A DNA stretch of 64,000 nt, taken from Lentinula raphanica. Lineage: Eukaryota > Basidiomycota > Agaricomycetes > Agaricales > Omphalotaceae. Below, in pieces: positions 12,791 through 25,544 of this stretch. The notes beneath the pieces were generated by a model. The model did no database searches. It was not told where the DNA came from and saw only the letters and a list, made by a program, of their open reading frames with translations. The DNA is taken from positions 434,001 to 498,000 of the forward strand of contig JANVFP010000024.1 in the NCBI GenBank assembly GCA_027919835.1, written 5' to 3'. Position numbers and translations under genes: made by a program. How positions within the stretch are numbered: position 1 is the stretch's first letter; each line of letters begins with the position of its first letter.

Positions 12791-13389
12791 CCCAGGACGC
12801 GAGGCTGTTGTTATTGTTATTGTTGTGGCGAACCAAAAGTGGTCGAAACGAAATGGTTTGCCACCTATAAACGAATAATTTGACTATGTACTTCAAAGGC
12901 CATCAATTAGAATCGCGCGAATGAAGCTCAAGCAAAGAGCACAAACCTTCACAAGTGATTATAGCAAGAGCGTGTGTCGGAGAAAGTAAGTTGGTTTTGC
13001 TTGAGACTAAGAGCGATTTCAAACTGATGTCGCAATACAGGTGGTCTTCAGTGACTGATGTCACCCTATATCTTCGGGAATCGATGGGGGTAGGCCTTTC
13101 TCGAGTGCGATCCTATTAAGAGAAAACTGGGAAACGAAGCATTATGCTCGAGCTTGTTGAGGATGACATTGAAAAGCGGGTACAAGTTACAACTGGCGAG
13201 TCTGGCGTCTACATAGACGCCGTATTAGTAAGCAGAACGGGTCTGTGCACTCCCGTCTCCCGTTCACTCATGTCCTCTCCGTCATTCTTCCAGCGAGAAT
13301 ACGGTATGGAAAACAACAAGACATCCGCCTATTCCGTACCATCGGATTTGCACAGTGAGGTTTCAAATAAACTCGCGTTGTGAAAAGAA

Positions 13390-14340
13390 CTTAGTTTTAC
13401 TAGACTCGACCCGAGTGTTCTAAAGAAGGTTATCTTCAAGAATAGCAATAGCAAGTGCTTTGAAGGCCACCAGGCAATCGAATGCCTATCTTCACACATT
13501 CAATGAGCGAGTGTCAAACCGTGCTCTAGCCTAATGCCAGTCGCTCACATTTTAATTTCCATTTCTCTTACATAGGTCATAAACATTGCCCGCCTTGTCA
13601 CCATTTCATTTTCCGGATTGTGGTAATGTATCCAAGTGTTAGTTTGTTTCTGTGGATATTCATCTTGCGGCACCAATCAAAAAGACCAGCTACGCAACCC
13701 GTATGTCTGAAGGTGCGTGATGTAACTGGGTTGGGGGAGGGGATTATAGATCGTGCTTCATGTGGAAAGTACACCCCCAATACAATCCGAAGCACAAAGT
13801 TAACCTCGATCTATATCCTCACGGCTGCCGAATACTGGCGGATGCCAACCATCTAAATACCAGTAGGCAAGCTTTTGCAACCACTAACGGTACCTGTCCA
13901 TGCAATTGGCTGAGTACTTGTAGCTGTTTTCACCGTGCTTGAGAGGTATAGGGGTTATTTGGATGTAGAGTTTTTCACGATGATTGAATCTGGTGCACAT
14001 ATCATTTCGGTCTGGGACAAAAGACACGGTGAGACTTGACGTAGACGAGACGGGCTGGTGTTGGGAAAGGGTACTACGTCGCCGCGAATTTCAAGGTGAG
14101 ATATATTTCATTAGGAGGTTAAAGTTCAGGACAATTCCAATAGGTATCGCGCAAGTAAGAAAGCGTTCACGTCTGAATAATTGGTTGCTTCAGCGTTGGG
14201 CCCGTTTGACGGTAAGGGCGAGCTACATTTGCGGATTTTGTATTGACACAAATACCCCTTTCACAGTATCCTCCTCTTCCCTTCTCCGCGTGCTCCTCCT
14301 CTTTTATAGCGTCGTTGGCGGTTTACAAACCTGTGTCCCC
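13390..14340. repeat. dispersed direct repeat, copy 3, including a decayed end of the 267-aa gene
   Basis: At 13390-13630 the sequence resembles the last two exons and 3' flank of the gene ending at 10383. Both have a GAAGAAGG/AAGAAGG core, then a CTTACATAGG acceptor region, then TTTTCCGGATT. It is frame-broken. The common repeat follows from about 13680. This shows that the repeat and the end of the gene were duplicated together. Confidence 0.55.
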
Positions 14341-14883
14341 TTACCTCAAAAGTTCAATGCAATGATCGAGACGGTGGAACGATTTCCACTACGCGTTGTA
14401 CCTGTGTGACTCATCATTGGATGAACCTGACTCTGAGTCGACCGATTCGGTGGCTTCCACTCCTTCTCCGCAGGGCCAAGCAGAAGATATTCGAGAAAGA
14501 TGAAGTGAAAGGGTAGACGGACTCCGAGATAAAGGCCTGCTCTCAAAAATGGGTCGAAGAGAATGGAGACACGTTGCGGAGCGCATCTAGCAACGGCCAA
14601 TGTTGGGCTTTCGTGGTTGATAATGAGGATGCTTTTACAGATTCACGCTCAACTAGAGCGACAAGTTCAGGCGAAGTTACACCTCGACATTGTCGACAAG
14701 CTCTGGGGTAACTTATAAGTAATGTAATACTTGCCACTTGCTCCAACGAGTCCGAACCAGAACTTGATAACACAAATAGATAGAGAAGTGAGTCGGCGTT
14801 AAGCAAGGAAGATGGACAGTATACAGAACAAGATGAACACGACTTCCTAACGTTTCTTCATCGTCCAGCTCGGCGATCCCATC

Positions 14884-16165
14884 CTAGGTTCCACTGATGT
14901 CCTGGTCATGACTCGGACTCGATGGTCCAGCGAGCGTGGGGTGGTCCAAGTAATCCTCCATGTCCTGGCTTGCCAAAAACTCTGGGGGAACATCGAGTAC
15001 ATCAGCCCGTAATTCCACCAAAATGTCCTGGTTTTTGTGTTTCCAAAGACTGTCCTCGAGTATGATGGATTTACTCTGGATCCGTTCGTACAGCTCCCAT
15101 TCCCACTGTGACATGACTCCGCCCGCCCCGGTACCCTTCTTCCTCACAATCTGTTTGAAAGCCTTTCCGAAGTCTGAGAATTCTGAGATGTCAAACGAGT
15201 GGACTTGGACATGAAGATGCTTCAATGCCTGTTGGTGAAAGAGGAGTAGGAACTGGTAGATGGAAAGGACACTGGGGAGTTGGTCGAAATGATATGTGGC
15301 AAGTTCGGCGCGCATCTTCTTGGTCAATAAAGACTTCATATCTTGGGAGGTTGTCAGTGTTCCAATCTCAAGAACAAGGTGCCTTTCTGACAAAGCGACC
15401 CATGCTCCGTACAAAAACCTATGGTGCCTCTTATCCACTCTCATCTTCCATTTGGTCTCTGATTGGGCCGTCTCTGAGTCATCCCTTATGGTTTCATAGC
15501 CCCAAAACTGGTACGGGAGACGGTTCGCGTCTTCGAGTAGTATCAATGCCACCACCCAACGAGCCAGGGGATCGACTTCTTGCTTTTCAGTCCACTCTGC
15601 CTTCCCGTTTTCGATAATCACAGCGATGATGTACATTTTTGGTGTCGCTGCATCAACCCATTATAGGCCAGCTCAATCAGAGTGTTGTAGGTTGATGATT
15701 AGACGTGATAACTTACACCGGGCTTCAGACTGCAAAAAAGTGATCTGTTGAGTGTTCTAACGATACAAAAGGTAGAATAGGGCTTACAGATTGGTTCGGT
15801 CTAGGTTTAACTACTTTTCCTTGAGATCCGGAGGCTGCTAATCTTTGTTTTCTTGGTGGTCTTGTATTCAATAGTTTACGACTACCATTACTTTCGGACT
15901 GCGAGAAAATGCAAAAAAGCGGTTTGAGTTATGTGAAAGATACAAGCCTAGGATGAGCAAGACTTACACTTATGACAACAGCATTAGTACTAGACAGCCC
16001 CGCCGCGTCCAAATTGGCTGTCTCTCTGTCTCTTTTTCGCGTTCCTTCACTCTGAGTCGTAGTAGATGGGTCCATGGGTAGTGCAATCGCAGCCAAAATC
16101 ATTGAAAGGAGAAGGATATTGGCCGCCAGCGAGTACCATGTAAAGACGAGTCGGAATAGATACAT
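14884..16165 (-). CDS. P1: secreted/anchored protein of unknown function, tandem family member 1
   Basis: Minus-strand exons are 16165-15968, 15898-15788, 15729-15717 (13 nt) and 15647-14884. They total 1086 nt, divisible by three, giving 361 residues. Donors are GTAAG(T/C) and acceptors GCAG. The N-terminus MYLFRLVFTWYSLAANILLL is a signal peptide or signal anchor. A basic Arg/Lys-rich linker (about residues 40-105) leads to a globular domain of about 250 residues. Shared landmarks with P2 and P3 are AEWTEKQEVDPLARW, GKAFKQIVRKKGTGAGGVMS and QWEWELYERIQS. I do not recognise the domain. An upstream in-frame ATG at 16207 is possible, but P2 and P3 support the MYLF/MFRF start. P1 is the intact copy with the longest linker. 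Confidence 0.6.
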
Positions 16166-16475
16166 ATTATTATTAGGCGAAGTTCTTGACAAATGAGTAA
16201 GAGACACTCGACCGAAGTAAGGATTTCACCTACAGGTTTTTCAAAGATTTGACCAGCAAATCTTGTGTGTGTGTTATATTTCGTTTGAAGCGGAAAGCAG
16301 AAGCTGGCGTTGACTGTGGTGGTTGGGAGTCAAAAACGAAGATGAAGGCAGGCTCGCTCAAAAGACTCATATATCTTGTTTCCACGCGTATCGTATCATA
16401 TCGTATCAGTCATGGATCAGCGCTCAGCTGTGAAAGGCTGTGAATAACATTTTTTCCGTCTGCCTCACTTGCGGG

Positions 16476-16997
16476 AGGACCCCCGAAAACCAACTGAGAG
16501 GCCTGATCCTCCAGAGGCAAAAATCGGGTAAAAATGACCAAAATTTTTTGAGATCCCTGTTGCAAAAGCGGGTAAAAAACCACCAGATTTCGGACGAAGC
16601 ATGAGGTCGAAATCGGGTAAAATTGGACGGTCGTAGAAAGCCTGAGGCACCTAGCGGGTAAAAATTGACCTTGTCAGACTCGAACCAAGAACCCTACGCT
16701 CACGCCCACATCCAACAGCACAGAACCACTTCACCATGCGACATTTGTCCAGAATATAGCCAAACCTGCAATAGCATCAGTTCCTTGTCAAACAGTCGCG
16801 TAAAAATGCAAGATATCAGCCCGTGAGAAAAATTTTCGGACTTCTACCCTCCCTGAGGCAAAAATCGGGTAAAAATGGGGCCCCCCCGGATCCCTGGAGC
16901 AAAACCGGGTAAGAATGGCCAATTTTGGGCAAAAAAAATACCGGGTAAGAATGCCACCCTTGAGCATCAGGCCTCTGAGTGGGTTTTCGGGGGTCCT
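16476..16997. mobile_element. MITE E (522 bp) with 8-bp TSD CTTGCGGG
   Basis: Ends are inverted repeats: AGGACCCCCGAAAACC at the left and GGTTTTCGGGGGTCCT at the right, with GAGGCCTGAT just inside both. CTTGCGGG flanks it exactly on both sides (16468-16475 and 16998-17005). The unoccupied site is visible in unit 3 near 57431-57445 (CTGCCTGCGGGGAGAAA). Inside, the motif CGGGTAAAAAT or close variants recurs many times. There is no coding capacity. An 8-bp TSD fits the hAT or KDZ superfamilies; the ends do not decide between them. Confidence 0.8.
16666..16744 (-). other. tRNA-like stretch with A-box and B-box resemblance, inside MITE E
   Basis: On the minus strand TGGTGAAGTGG resembles a polymerase III A box and GGTTCGAGTCT a B box, about 50 nt apart. 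The putative acceptor and T stems pair poorly, so this is not a working tRNA gene. It may be a tRNA-derived relic or chance. Confidence 0.25.
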
Positions 16998-18798
16998 CTT
17001 GCGGGGAGAAAGCAAGATCCTTCGCATCATACCAGAAAGGAATTATTAGCAAGCACTGCCAAGAGACTAGAGTCTGAGTGCTGACTTTGAAGTTTATGGA
17101 CGCGTTTGGGCAACAGCTTTGTTCGTCAGTGATCACTCACATCTTTGGGGTGCGACGATGACACGACTTGTGAGGATGTAAGAGGAGATGGATTTCCGAG
17201 AGGACGACACTCTAAAACAATCTCTAGTGGATAGAGGCTGTAACTATCCATCACAAGTATTACTAGGTCGCGGAATGAGTTGGCGAGAATGAGTTCTTGT
17301 AGGCAGGAAACTAGTGAATGACACCGACGTCCCTCTCCCTCCTCTTCCATTTGGATCTCTCGTACGTTAAACCTCTTCCCAATCGGCGATCCCAAATTCA
17401 GAAACAGGAGTTATAACTGGTAAGCTCAACGTATTGGAACGTGGGCGCACCCTGGACCCCAGTGTGTGTTGGACGAGAAATCCAAGGCGGAGTCGTTCAT
17501 TCGTCTGTGAAATTCGAGGAAGTCGAGGAGTGTGTGGGAGGGATACTCCGGGCGAAGGGTAGGGGTCGTTTTTCGGAAATTGAGCCAAGTCGTGGTAGGA
17601 AGCTCAGGATCTTCGCGAATAGCGCTTGTTACACAAGGGGACGTATGTAGGAACGCCGAGTGGTTTTGAGAGAAAGAATTGACGGATATCGATAATGATT
17701 AGACGGCGACGAGGAATCACGGCCACGTGTGAGAGCAAGTGTTCGTTCCAGTGCCGAGCTTCTTCAGACTTCATCTTTGCTCCTCTTGTCTCGCATGATC
17801 AACGAAGGAGTCATAACTCTCTTCCCCTCCCTCGAGTCTCAACGAAGATCCTTTTCTTGCTCGTGTCGACTCTGTAAATGAGCCTCGCTCGATGCTGATG
17901 CATGAAGAGAAAGGTTGGAAAGAGGATGAGCGATGTCGAAGATGGGTCAAAGAGGATGAAGGAGGATGGAGGATAGAGGGATGGAGGATGGAGCTGCGTA
18001 ATGCTACGGTCCGTGTATATGCAGGCAAAATGAGGCCTTTGTGTTGACTGGGTTTAGAGGTCTTCGATCTCGGAAAATTGCTGGACGATGACTGGCTCTA
18101 GGACCCATGAGACGAAGGGTTGATGAAGCCAACGTGGTTTTCAAAGTTTAACAAGGAAACGTGCTTGGCTGGTCGTTTGGTTGGTTGCGAGTAATATCCG
18201 GAAGGATAGTAGCAATCACGACTAGGATAAGGAAAGCCAGCGATCCAGCTCTTTCGTAGTGAAATGATAAATTAGGTCGGCGTAAGGAGTATCTTGGTTG
18301 ACTATCCAGGTTTTTTGACGAAAATTCGGAAAAAGACCCTGTGAGAAGGCCATGTAACGAGTTGACAAATAGTGCCCACTACCCCTTCTCTTCGTGGTGT
18401 AGCGGGAACAAACTGACTCGAGAGACGTTCATTCATCATAAGCAGCACAAAGAAGAGGCTGAGACGCGCGTGAGATATCTGATAAAGCTAGTAGCTCAAG
18501 GTGAGGACGTACTAGGAGATCCCATGAACGTGGAATGCACATATATCTACTGTCTTTTGAGTGTGAAAACGCGAGAAGAGGTAAGAGAGAGTATGTGATG
18601 CGCTGAGATAAGTTCAGCATCTTCGTTGATAGCGGGCTGAGGACTCCAGGAGGATGTCGAGCCTCGAGGTGTGGAGAAAAGACATACAATTAGGCGCCAG
18701 CGGAAATCACGACCACGTGTAGATTTCGCCGCCGCTTCTCGGCCGTTGACCTCAGACCTGCCACCTCTCTCTCTCCTTCTCTTTCTCTCCTTCTCTCT

Positions 18799-18802
<4 letters not shown>

Positions 18803-18846
<44 letters not shown>
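18803..18846. repeat. CT/GA dinucleotide microsatellite
   Basis: About 22 uninterrupted CT units on the plus strand, in a wider pyrimidine-rich tract (18765-18860). The open frames through it on either strand (Leu/Ser or Arg/Glu repeats) are by-products of the repeat. Confidence 0.95.
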
Positions 18847-18850
<4 letters not shown>

Positions 18851-20564
18851 GTCTCTTCTCTAGCATCTTCGACCACAATGATAATGATTTGTTCTCCTTC
18901 TCCCTCTTTCATTTTCCTTCAAAATCAATCCGATGGTCATTGATGAAGGCGGCAACCATACAACGAATGCATCATTCAAAGTTCAACGTTTGACGTTTGA
19001 CGAAGAAAAGAAAATACGCTCCGTGTTAGCTGATTCTGTGGCTCCTCGATGGATACATCCGAGCATGGTCGAAGAAGGCTGTAACTCATTCGAAGGTTTC
19101 AACTCATTCCACAGTTTTCTGCTCGTTCTCAGCCGGACCAGAAAGATGGACAAGGAGGCAAAACGGTAGAAGGAGGTTTCTGGTGATGCGTCAAGTGGAT
19201 GAAGGAAACATGCTACGGTGCGCACATAACGACAGGAAAGTTGGGTTCTGTATTGATCATAATACTTTTATAGATCGTCGACCTCATCCTTGACTCGAGC
19301 GACGAATTCGGCAGAGATTACAATTGAACAACGTTAGAGAGCTTCGAGGTGATCTATAGAGAGTCAAATGATACCGGTCCTTCACTCCAACACGCTCAAA
19401 GCAGAACTCGATATCTGAAGTAGTAAACCGGCGTTGAAAAGGGAAGGCGGAGACAGTATACAGAGTAAGATGAGTGTGAGCAAATTACCTTACCTTGGCT
19501 ACCTTGGCTACCTTGACTCACCAAAAATTATGTGATACCTACCTTGACTACCTTTTCCCACACCCTGGCAAATTACCTTGTACCTTGATATTCCTTGGGT
19601 GCAGTAACACACATTCAGGACAGGACTCATACTGGTTCTACTGCATGTAACATTGCTCATTACTCAGTCAAATTCATACCTGCTCTGATGTCAGACTTTT
19701 CAGTGGCCAATCTCACAATTGTGAACAAATATATTGATAATCATGAGATCACAAGAGGTAACCTAAGTACAGTACAACTACAACTACTAGTTATATATAT
19801 ACTAATCAATAAATCTATCACTGCTTCTGCTATCCATTGACTGCTTCTTCTTCCTGCAATTTATTGGTCCTTTTGGTTCTCTTCATTATATCAGCACTAA
19901 ATTTTGTTGTTTCTCTTGATGTTGTTGGAGTAAACATTAGATTCTGGTCTGTTAGCTAAGAGCCTGAGCAACCAGGCCATCAGCAATAGTGTTCAAGCCG
20001 GGTGGGTCGGGATCAGCCGGGTTTCGGGTCGGGTGACTCCTCCCGGGTCGGGACGGGTTGAATTTTAGAACCCGGCAGTCACCCGGCATACCCGAAGCTA
20101 AAAGCGCCCAAGGTGATGCGCAAATGAGAGTGGTAGTAAGTCCATAGAGTATAGTATTACTGATAAACAACTGGAGATTACAACAATTATTACAGCGCCT
20201 ACCATAAATCATGTCAAGCACACTTTTTTCTGACTCAAAAAATAAAAGGTACCCGAGATATGTGAAGAGATCTGAAGAGATGTGACTTAGTAGAATCACT
20301 CAGATTCCATGGAAACCTCTCCTGGCTCTCCATCTCTCTCCATTCTTGTGCTCTTACATCAGTGTGCCGACTGATGCCGGATGATCAATCGTTGATCCAT
20401 GCCGTAATTCCTCCAAAATTTCTCGGCTTCACTGCCATCCATCAGCATCGATCACTCGGGACCTCTCGGGTACCTTTTATTTCTCGACGTAAGAAAAAGT
20501 GCACTTGCCATGAATTATGGTAGGCGCTGTAATGATAGTCTGTCTGTATGAAATTCAAGAAAGT

Positions 20565-23500
20565 TCAAAGAATAGTAGGTAAAACAGGTGCACGTTTGAA
20601 AAAGTCAGCAAAGGATATGATATAATGGTAAGCCAGATGAAATTCTATGTCTTCGAGCTCAGCAGATGTAAGAGCTGCTGATTCCTGCAAACGAGAAACT
20701 ATACTCGACGAAACAGTAGACATTCGGGCAGTGCGACTCCATCCGGACATGATATTGTTCAAACCCTGGAGGCTTTTACGGCGCAGAAGAAGGTCCTGTG
20801 AGCCGAAGCCCATTTCACCAGCATTCATCAGTCCTGGAACTGCACTCAGCACCTTCATTTTCCGGTCCTGCCGTGATGTCGCTGCCAGTTCATCTTCTCC
20901 TTCCTCTATGTCATCTGACACCTCATAGAAGAACCAATCGGCCATAAGAAGCTCCTCAGAGAACGATATACAGCTTATTTCGAGAAGAACCTGCTGACAG
21001 ATGTCCGCAGGGATGTCAGTGGGGTATTGTCGGCCCTTCCAAGAAGGAACAACAGCCTGGAGATTGTCCATATCAATGTTCTGTGTATCGAGAGTTCAAT
21101 CATAGCAGATCATTGAAGTTGAATTTACTTACCAAACCACTCTGGCCATCTGAATTGACAGCGTTTATTATCTCCCTCATTGTACGACGATTATCTGCTG
21201 CTCGGGAATTTTGCCTTCCCTCGGCATGGCGCCCTATACTGAGCAAGGTCCTCCATTGTGTTGCGGTTTTCAACGATTCATATGCGCCGAGTTTAGTGAT
21301 CCGGTAAAGAAGCGCCTGTCGAGTGCGAAGATAAGTAGCGAAGAAAGATTGAGTAGTGCCGTGGTCTTTTTGAGTGAGGAATAGGGCTGGTTCTGGAAGA
21401 ACATAACCGCGATTGATATTAGGTCGTCCGGCTTGAGAGTGATTGAAGCGCGACCCGATTATTTCTGCTGCTTGCTGCCATGGAGTTATTGGTTTCGGCG
21501 CAAGTGGAGAGTCGACGAATAGAAATTTGTTGCGGACTTCTTGTTTCGCTTTTTTGACTGGTACCGAGTCTAGATGTGAGTGATTAAGTATGAGTAGAGA
21601 CTTTCATACAAGAATGATCTGATACGCACATGGTTTTGTACGAGACGAACGAGACGCAGACCTGGAAGGTCCACAGGATACTGTGAAGCTTTTGTAAAAA
21701 GGTCCGATGAGTTATCGAGGAACGTTTGAAAAAACCTGTGATAACTCGGAGGGGGCTCCAGAAATGGCTCCGGGGGGTGGTCATGCCTGTCACCACCTGT
21801 CACATGGGGCCTATATTTACTGTTTTGGGTAATTAATAATTATCCAGATATTAAATAAGCAGTACATTTTCAAAAAAACCCAAAAATTCATTAAAAATCT
21901 AAAAAATCCTAAAAAAGCCAGATTAGGTCAGATCAGGGTATGTAAGCAAATGACCTCATATGATCAAAAATGATGTAGGGTCAATATAGGTACTAAAAAT
22001 AGCCCAAAAATCACTAAAAATGCAAAAAAAATATTTAGGGATGGTATAGAGCCTATTGCAGGTCCAGGCCCATCAACATTACCAAAAAAGGAAAAAATTG
22101 ATCATGATGTCATCTTGTAGCAAAAAATCTGAAAAAAATCATAAAAATAGTTAAAAAATTCAGGGGTGCCTTGTTGGCCCTGAAAATGCAAAATTTAAAA
22201 AAATACGCGACAAGTGTAAAAAATTTCATCACTCCAAATCATACCAAATCCACTATACAGTCCGAATATATGATGTATATGCTATTTTTAGCACCTCTAG
22301 CACCCTCAATCACTCAGAATAGCTTATATTACTTAAAAATTACACCAAACTGACAACATTGAGTAAATATGATGTACATGATATTTTTAGCACACCTAGT
22401 ATCCTTGAACACTCAGAACAATTTTTATTACTCAATATGTTCAGTACACTTGGTACTTATCACACCTAACATACTAAAACTTGGAACAGTAGTGATATGT
22501 ATTATGTCTAACACAGTTGACAATAAATACTCAAAATAGTGTTATCAGTCACTATACTTAACACACTTAACAGTCAAAAAGTCGGAACAATATTACTTGA
22601 TATACATAACACACTCATTGTTATACTATAACACACTTATAACAACGAGTTTTGGGCGCTTATGGGCGCTTATTTGGTGTTTTTGAGTCGAAATTCATTA
22701 ATAGCACACTCAATAATTTTTGGGTGGGCTCTATATTGTGTCAGGATGTTGTCTATATCATATTCCTCTAGATATAATTCGGAGAACTTGAAAATACAAC
22801 CTGTGGGGCTAGCTATGCTATGATTTTTTGTGATATAACACTGTTTTATATAAATGACAGTGCATACACCCATGTTATGAAGTCAAACTGCTGCTGGGTC
22901 ATGAAAAGAGTTATCCTACAACCTATTCTATGCTAACTCTATCTGATACAGCCAAGAGATCTGTAATGGGGGTCATTGAATATGACATCTATTGTTACAT
23001 GTAAGTGTAGACATCTATAGTGTACATGAAACATGTACATGTGTATCACAGTGTCCAACCTTTATGATAGCTATCTGAATCATGTACAGACACTGCCAGT
23101 AGACTGTAGGAGTGCTTTTCTCATGTACTAGCATCAGTATACTTGCACTACATGGACATATGCATTGGCATTTACATAAAACACTATTATATCACACAAG
23201 ATCACAGTATAGCTAGCCACACAGGTTGTATTTTCAAGTTCTCCGAATTATATCTAGAGGAATATGATATAGACAACATCCTGACACAATATAGAGCCCA
23301 CCCAAAAATTATTGAGTGTGCTATTAATGAATTTCGACTCAAAAACACCAAATAAGCGCCCATAAGCGCCCAAAACTCGTTGTTATAAGTGTGTTATAGT
23401 ATAACAATGAGTGTGTTATGTATATCAAGTAATATTGTTCCGACTTTTTGACTGTTAAGTGTGTTAAGTATAGTGACTGATAACACTATTTTGAGTATTT

Positions 23501-25461
23501 ATTGTCAACTGTGTTAGACATAATACATATCACTACTGTTCCAAGTTTTAGTATGTTAGGTGTGATAAGTACCAAGTGTACTGAACATATTGAGTAATAA
23601 AAATTGTTCTGAGTGTTCAAGGATACTAGGTGTGCTAAAAATATCATGTACATCATATTTACTCAATGTTGTCAGTTTGGTGTAATTTTTAAGTAATATA
23701 AGCTATTCTGAGTGATTGAGGGTGCTAGAGGTGCTAAAAATAGCATATACATCATATATTCGGACTGTATAGTGGATTTGGTATGATTTGGAGTGATGAA
23801 ATTTTTTACACTTGTCGCGTATTTTTTTAAATTTTGCATTTTCAGGGCCAACAAGGCACCCCTGAATTTTTTAACTATTTTTATGATTTTTTTCAGATTT
23901 TTTGCTACAAGATGACATCATGATCAATTTTTTCCTTTTTTGGTAATGTTGATGGGCCTGGACCTGCAATAGGCTCTATACCATCCCTAAATACTTTTTT
24001 GCATTTTTAGTGATTTTTGGGCTATTTTTAGTACCTATATTGACCCTACATCATTTTTGATCATATGAGGTCATTTGCTTACATACCCTGATCTGACCTA
24101 ATCTGGCTTTTTTAGGATTTTTTAGATTTTTAATGAATTTTCGGGTTTTTTTGAAAATGTACTGCTTATTTAATATCTGGATAATTATTAATTACCCAAA
24201 ACAGTAAATATAGGCCCCATGTGACAGGTGGTGACAGGCATGACCACCCCCCGGAGCCATTTCCGGAGCCCCCTCCGAGTTATCACAGGTTTTTTCAAAC
24301 GTTCCTCGATAACTCATCGGACCTTTTTACAAAAGCTTCACAGTATCAGCTGGAAGGTCCATGTGAAGGTGACGAAGGACCGGCGGACGTTGCACTTGAA
24401 GATGGGAGTGAAGGATCCGGGGTAGATAGTGGCGACAACGGTGGCGCGTGAGTTGAGACAGAGCTGCCTTCGAAGGTGACATCCAACAATAATTTGTCAG
24501 ATCCCCAGATGGAAGACGGAAACGCTTGAGCCCAGCTGTACTCCGCCATTTTCTGGTATCGACGAGTATCTGCTAGATGGCCCTCGAAGACGGTAGGATG
24601 GGGGGTATTGCAGGGACGAAGCTGTATACATCCGGTAGCTTCCGCATTGGTATTGGGACGAACGACGCGAATGGTACTTTCAGTGCCCACTTTGCGAATG
24701 AACCAGATTGGGATTCCAGCCTTGGATCCAGATGTGAATACACTTCACGAAGTAGATAGTCGATAGTCACTTACGCGGTAGAGCTTTTCAGCTAGATCAC
24801 CTCGATCGGTGAGTGCTCCGACTACATTGCGTAGCGGTGGGATTTTCCCGATAGTGGGTGTGTCAAATGAGGGCTGCACTTCGGAGAACCAGAGATGCAA
24901 AGCTTCGAGCTCGAGCAGATTCCTCTGTGCTGTAACCCAGCAATGGATAGCTTCGTCGAACAGGAGAGGAGACGCGAGTTTTGTGAGTAAGTAGCGCAGA
25001 CGGGAAGAGTAATCATTCATGCGTTTCTTATAGACGGGTTCAGATGATTGGGAAGCTATAGAAGGTCTATGCGTGCTAGCAGTGGCATTGAGGGCAAGGA
25101 AATACCGATTCAGTTCTGTGGTGTAATGGTCCGGTATCAAACCCAGAGGATTTTCCGCGAGTTTATGACCATCGATCGGCTCGAATTCTTGTTCGACAGG
25201 GAGATGCCATGGAATCGCGGATGCGTAGCCATATGCGTACGGGTATTGGATAACAGATAGCCACGGCGTCTGGCTACTGAAAGGTTGAGCAACCAAACAT
25301 GGATCGTGCTCTCCGTAATGCATTTGCTGGCGTAGAGATATAGTTTGGCGGCCAAGCAGCGGCACGGTGAGCACCTCCATGTTCGGCGAGGTCATAAAGA
25401 CCTTCTCTTCGGTGTATTTGATGCCGATTAGACCTTCGTATGATTTGAGTAGCAGGGGCAC
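20565..25461 (-). pseudogene. second (passenger) gene of the hAT element, interrupted by a foldback element
   Basis: Minus-strand exons are 25461-24775, 24720-24350 continued at 21661-21630, 21569-21133 and 21080-20565. The second exon is cut by the 2676-bp element plus its 12-bp duplication. If the element and one TSD copy are disregarded, the four exons sum to 2043 nt and stay in frame, so the ancestral gene encoded about 680 residues. An additional N-terminal exon is possible (about 25678-25514, hydrophobic, built on a tandem repeat). Landmarks are VPLLGRQTISLRQQM, PIWFIRKVG, an Arg/Lys/Ser-rich stretch around the insertion site, and an acidic segment DDIEEGEDEL near the end. I do not recognise a catalytic motif. 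It reads divergently from the transposase with about 0.9 kb between them, so it probably served the element. It cannot make its full product now. Confidence 0.65.
21674..24349. mobile_element. foldback element A (2.7 kb, arms of about 1.2 kb)
   Basis: The left arm (21674 to about 22870) and right arm (about 23145 to 24349) are nearly perfect inverted copies; for example the minus-strand frame at 23672-23854 repeats 22171-22353 exactly. Ends read CAGGATACTGTGAAGC and GCTTCACAGTATCAG. CTGGAAGGTCCA (12 bp) is present on both sides (21662-21673 and 24350-24361), and the host exon is continuous once one copy is removed. Long arms and a TSD of 9-12 bp point to a Mutator-like foldback; no transposase is inside. 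Conserved GACAGGTGGTGACAGGCATG blocks lie near both ends. The only shared open segment in the arms encodes about 43 residues ending EFRLKNTK. Confidence 0.85.
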
Positions 25462-25544
25462 CTAAGACGAATAGATGAATGTATCAGCCAAAACGCAAGA
25501 AAGTTCCACGTACCATAGCGTAGAGATACCAGCAAACGAGACAG

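Larger units (their letters stand above)
14831..19473. repeat. tandem unit 1 of the P-gene array
   Basis: The unit starts just after the boundary motif GACAGTATACAGAACAAGAT and ends at the next copy (GACAGTATACAGAGTAAGAT, about 19454). It carries P1 (minus strand), then noncoding flank that matches the flanks of P3. Examples are the block near 18700 (CGACCACGTGTAGATTTCGC, also at 59387) and the block near 18930 (GTCATTGATGAAGGCGGCAA, also near 54890 and 59810). A 522-bp MITE (16476-16997) and a CT run interrupt it. The sequence just left of the unit (about 14600-14830) resembles the end of a fourth, partial unit. From 17006 to 18930 I see no supported gene. Confidence 0.65.

Noticed and set aside
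18671..18943. Open frames with long Ser/Leu or Arg/Glu runs
   Set aside because: They are translations of the CT/GA microsatellite at 18803-18846 and have no splice or homology support.
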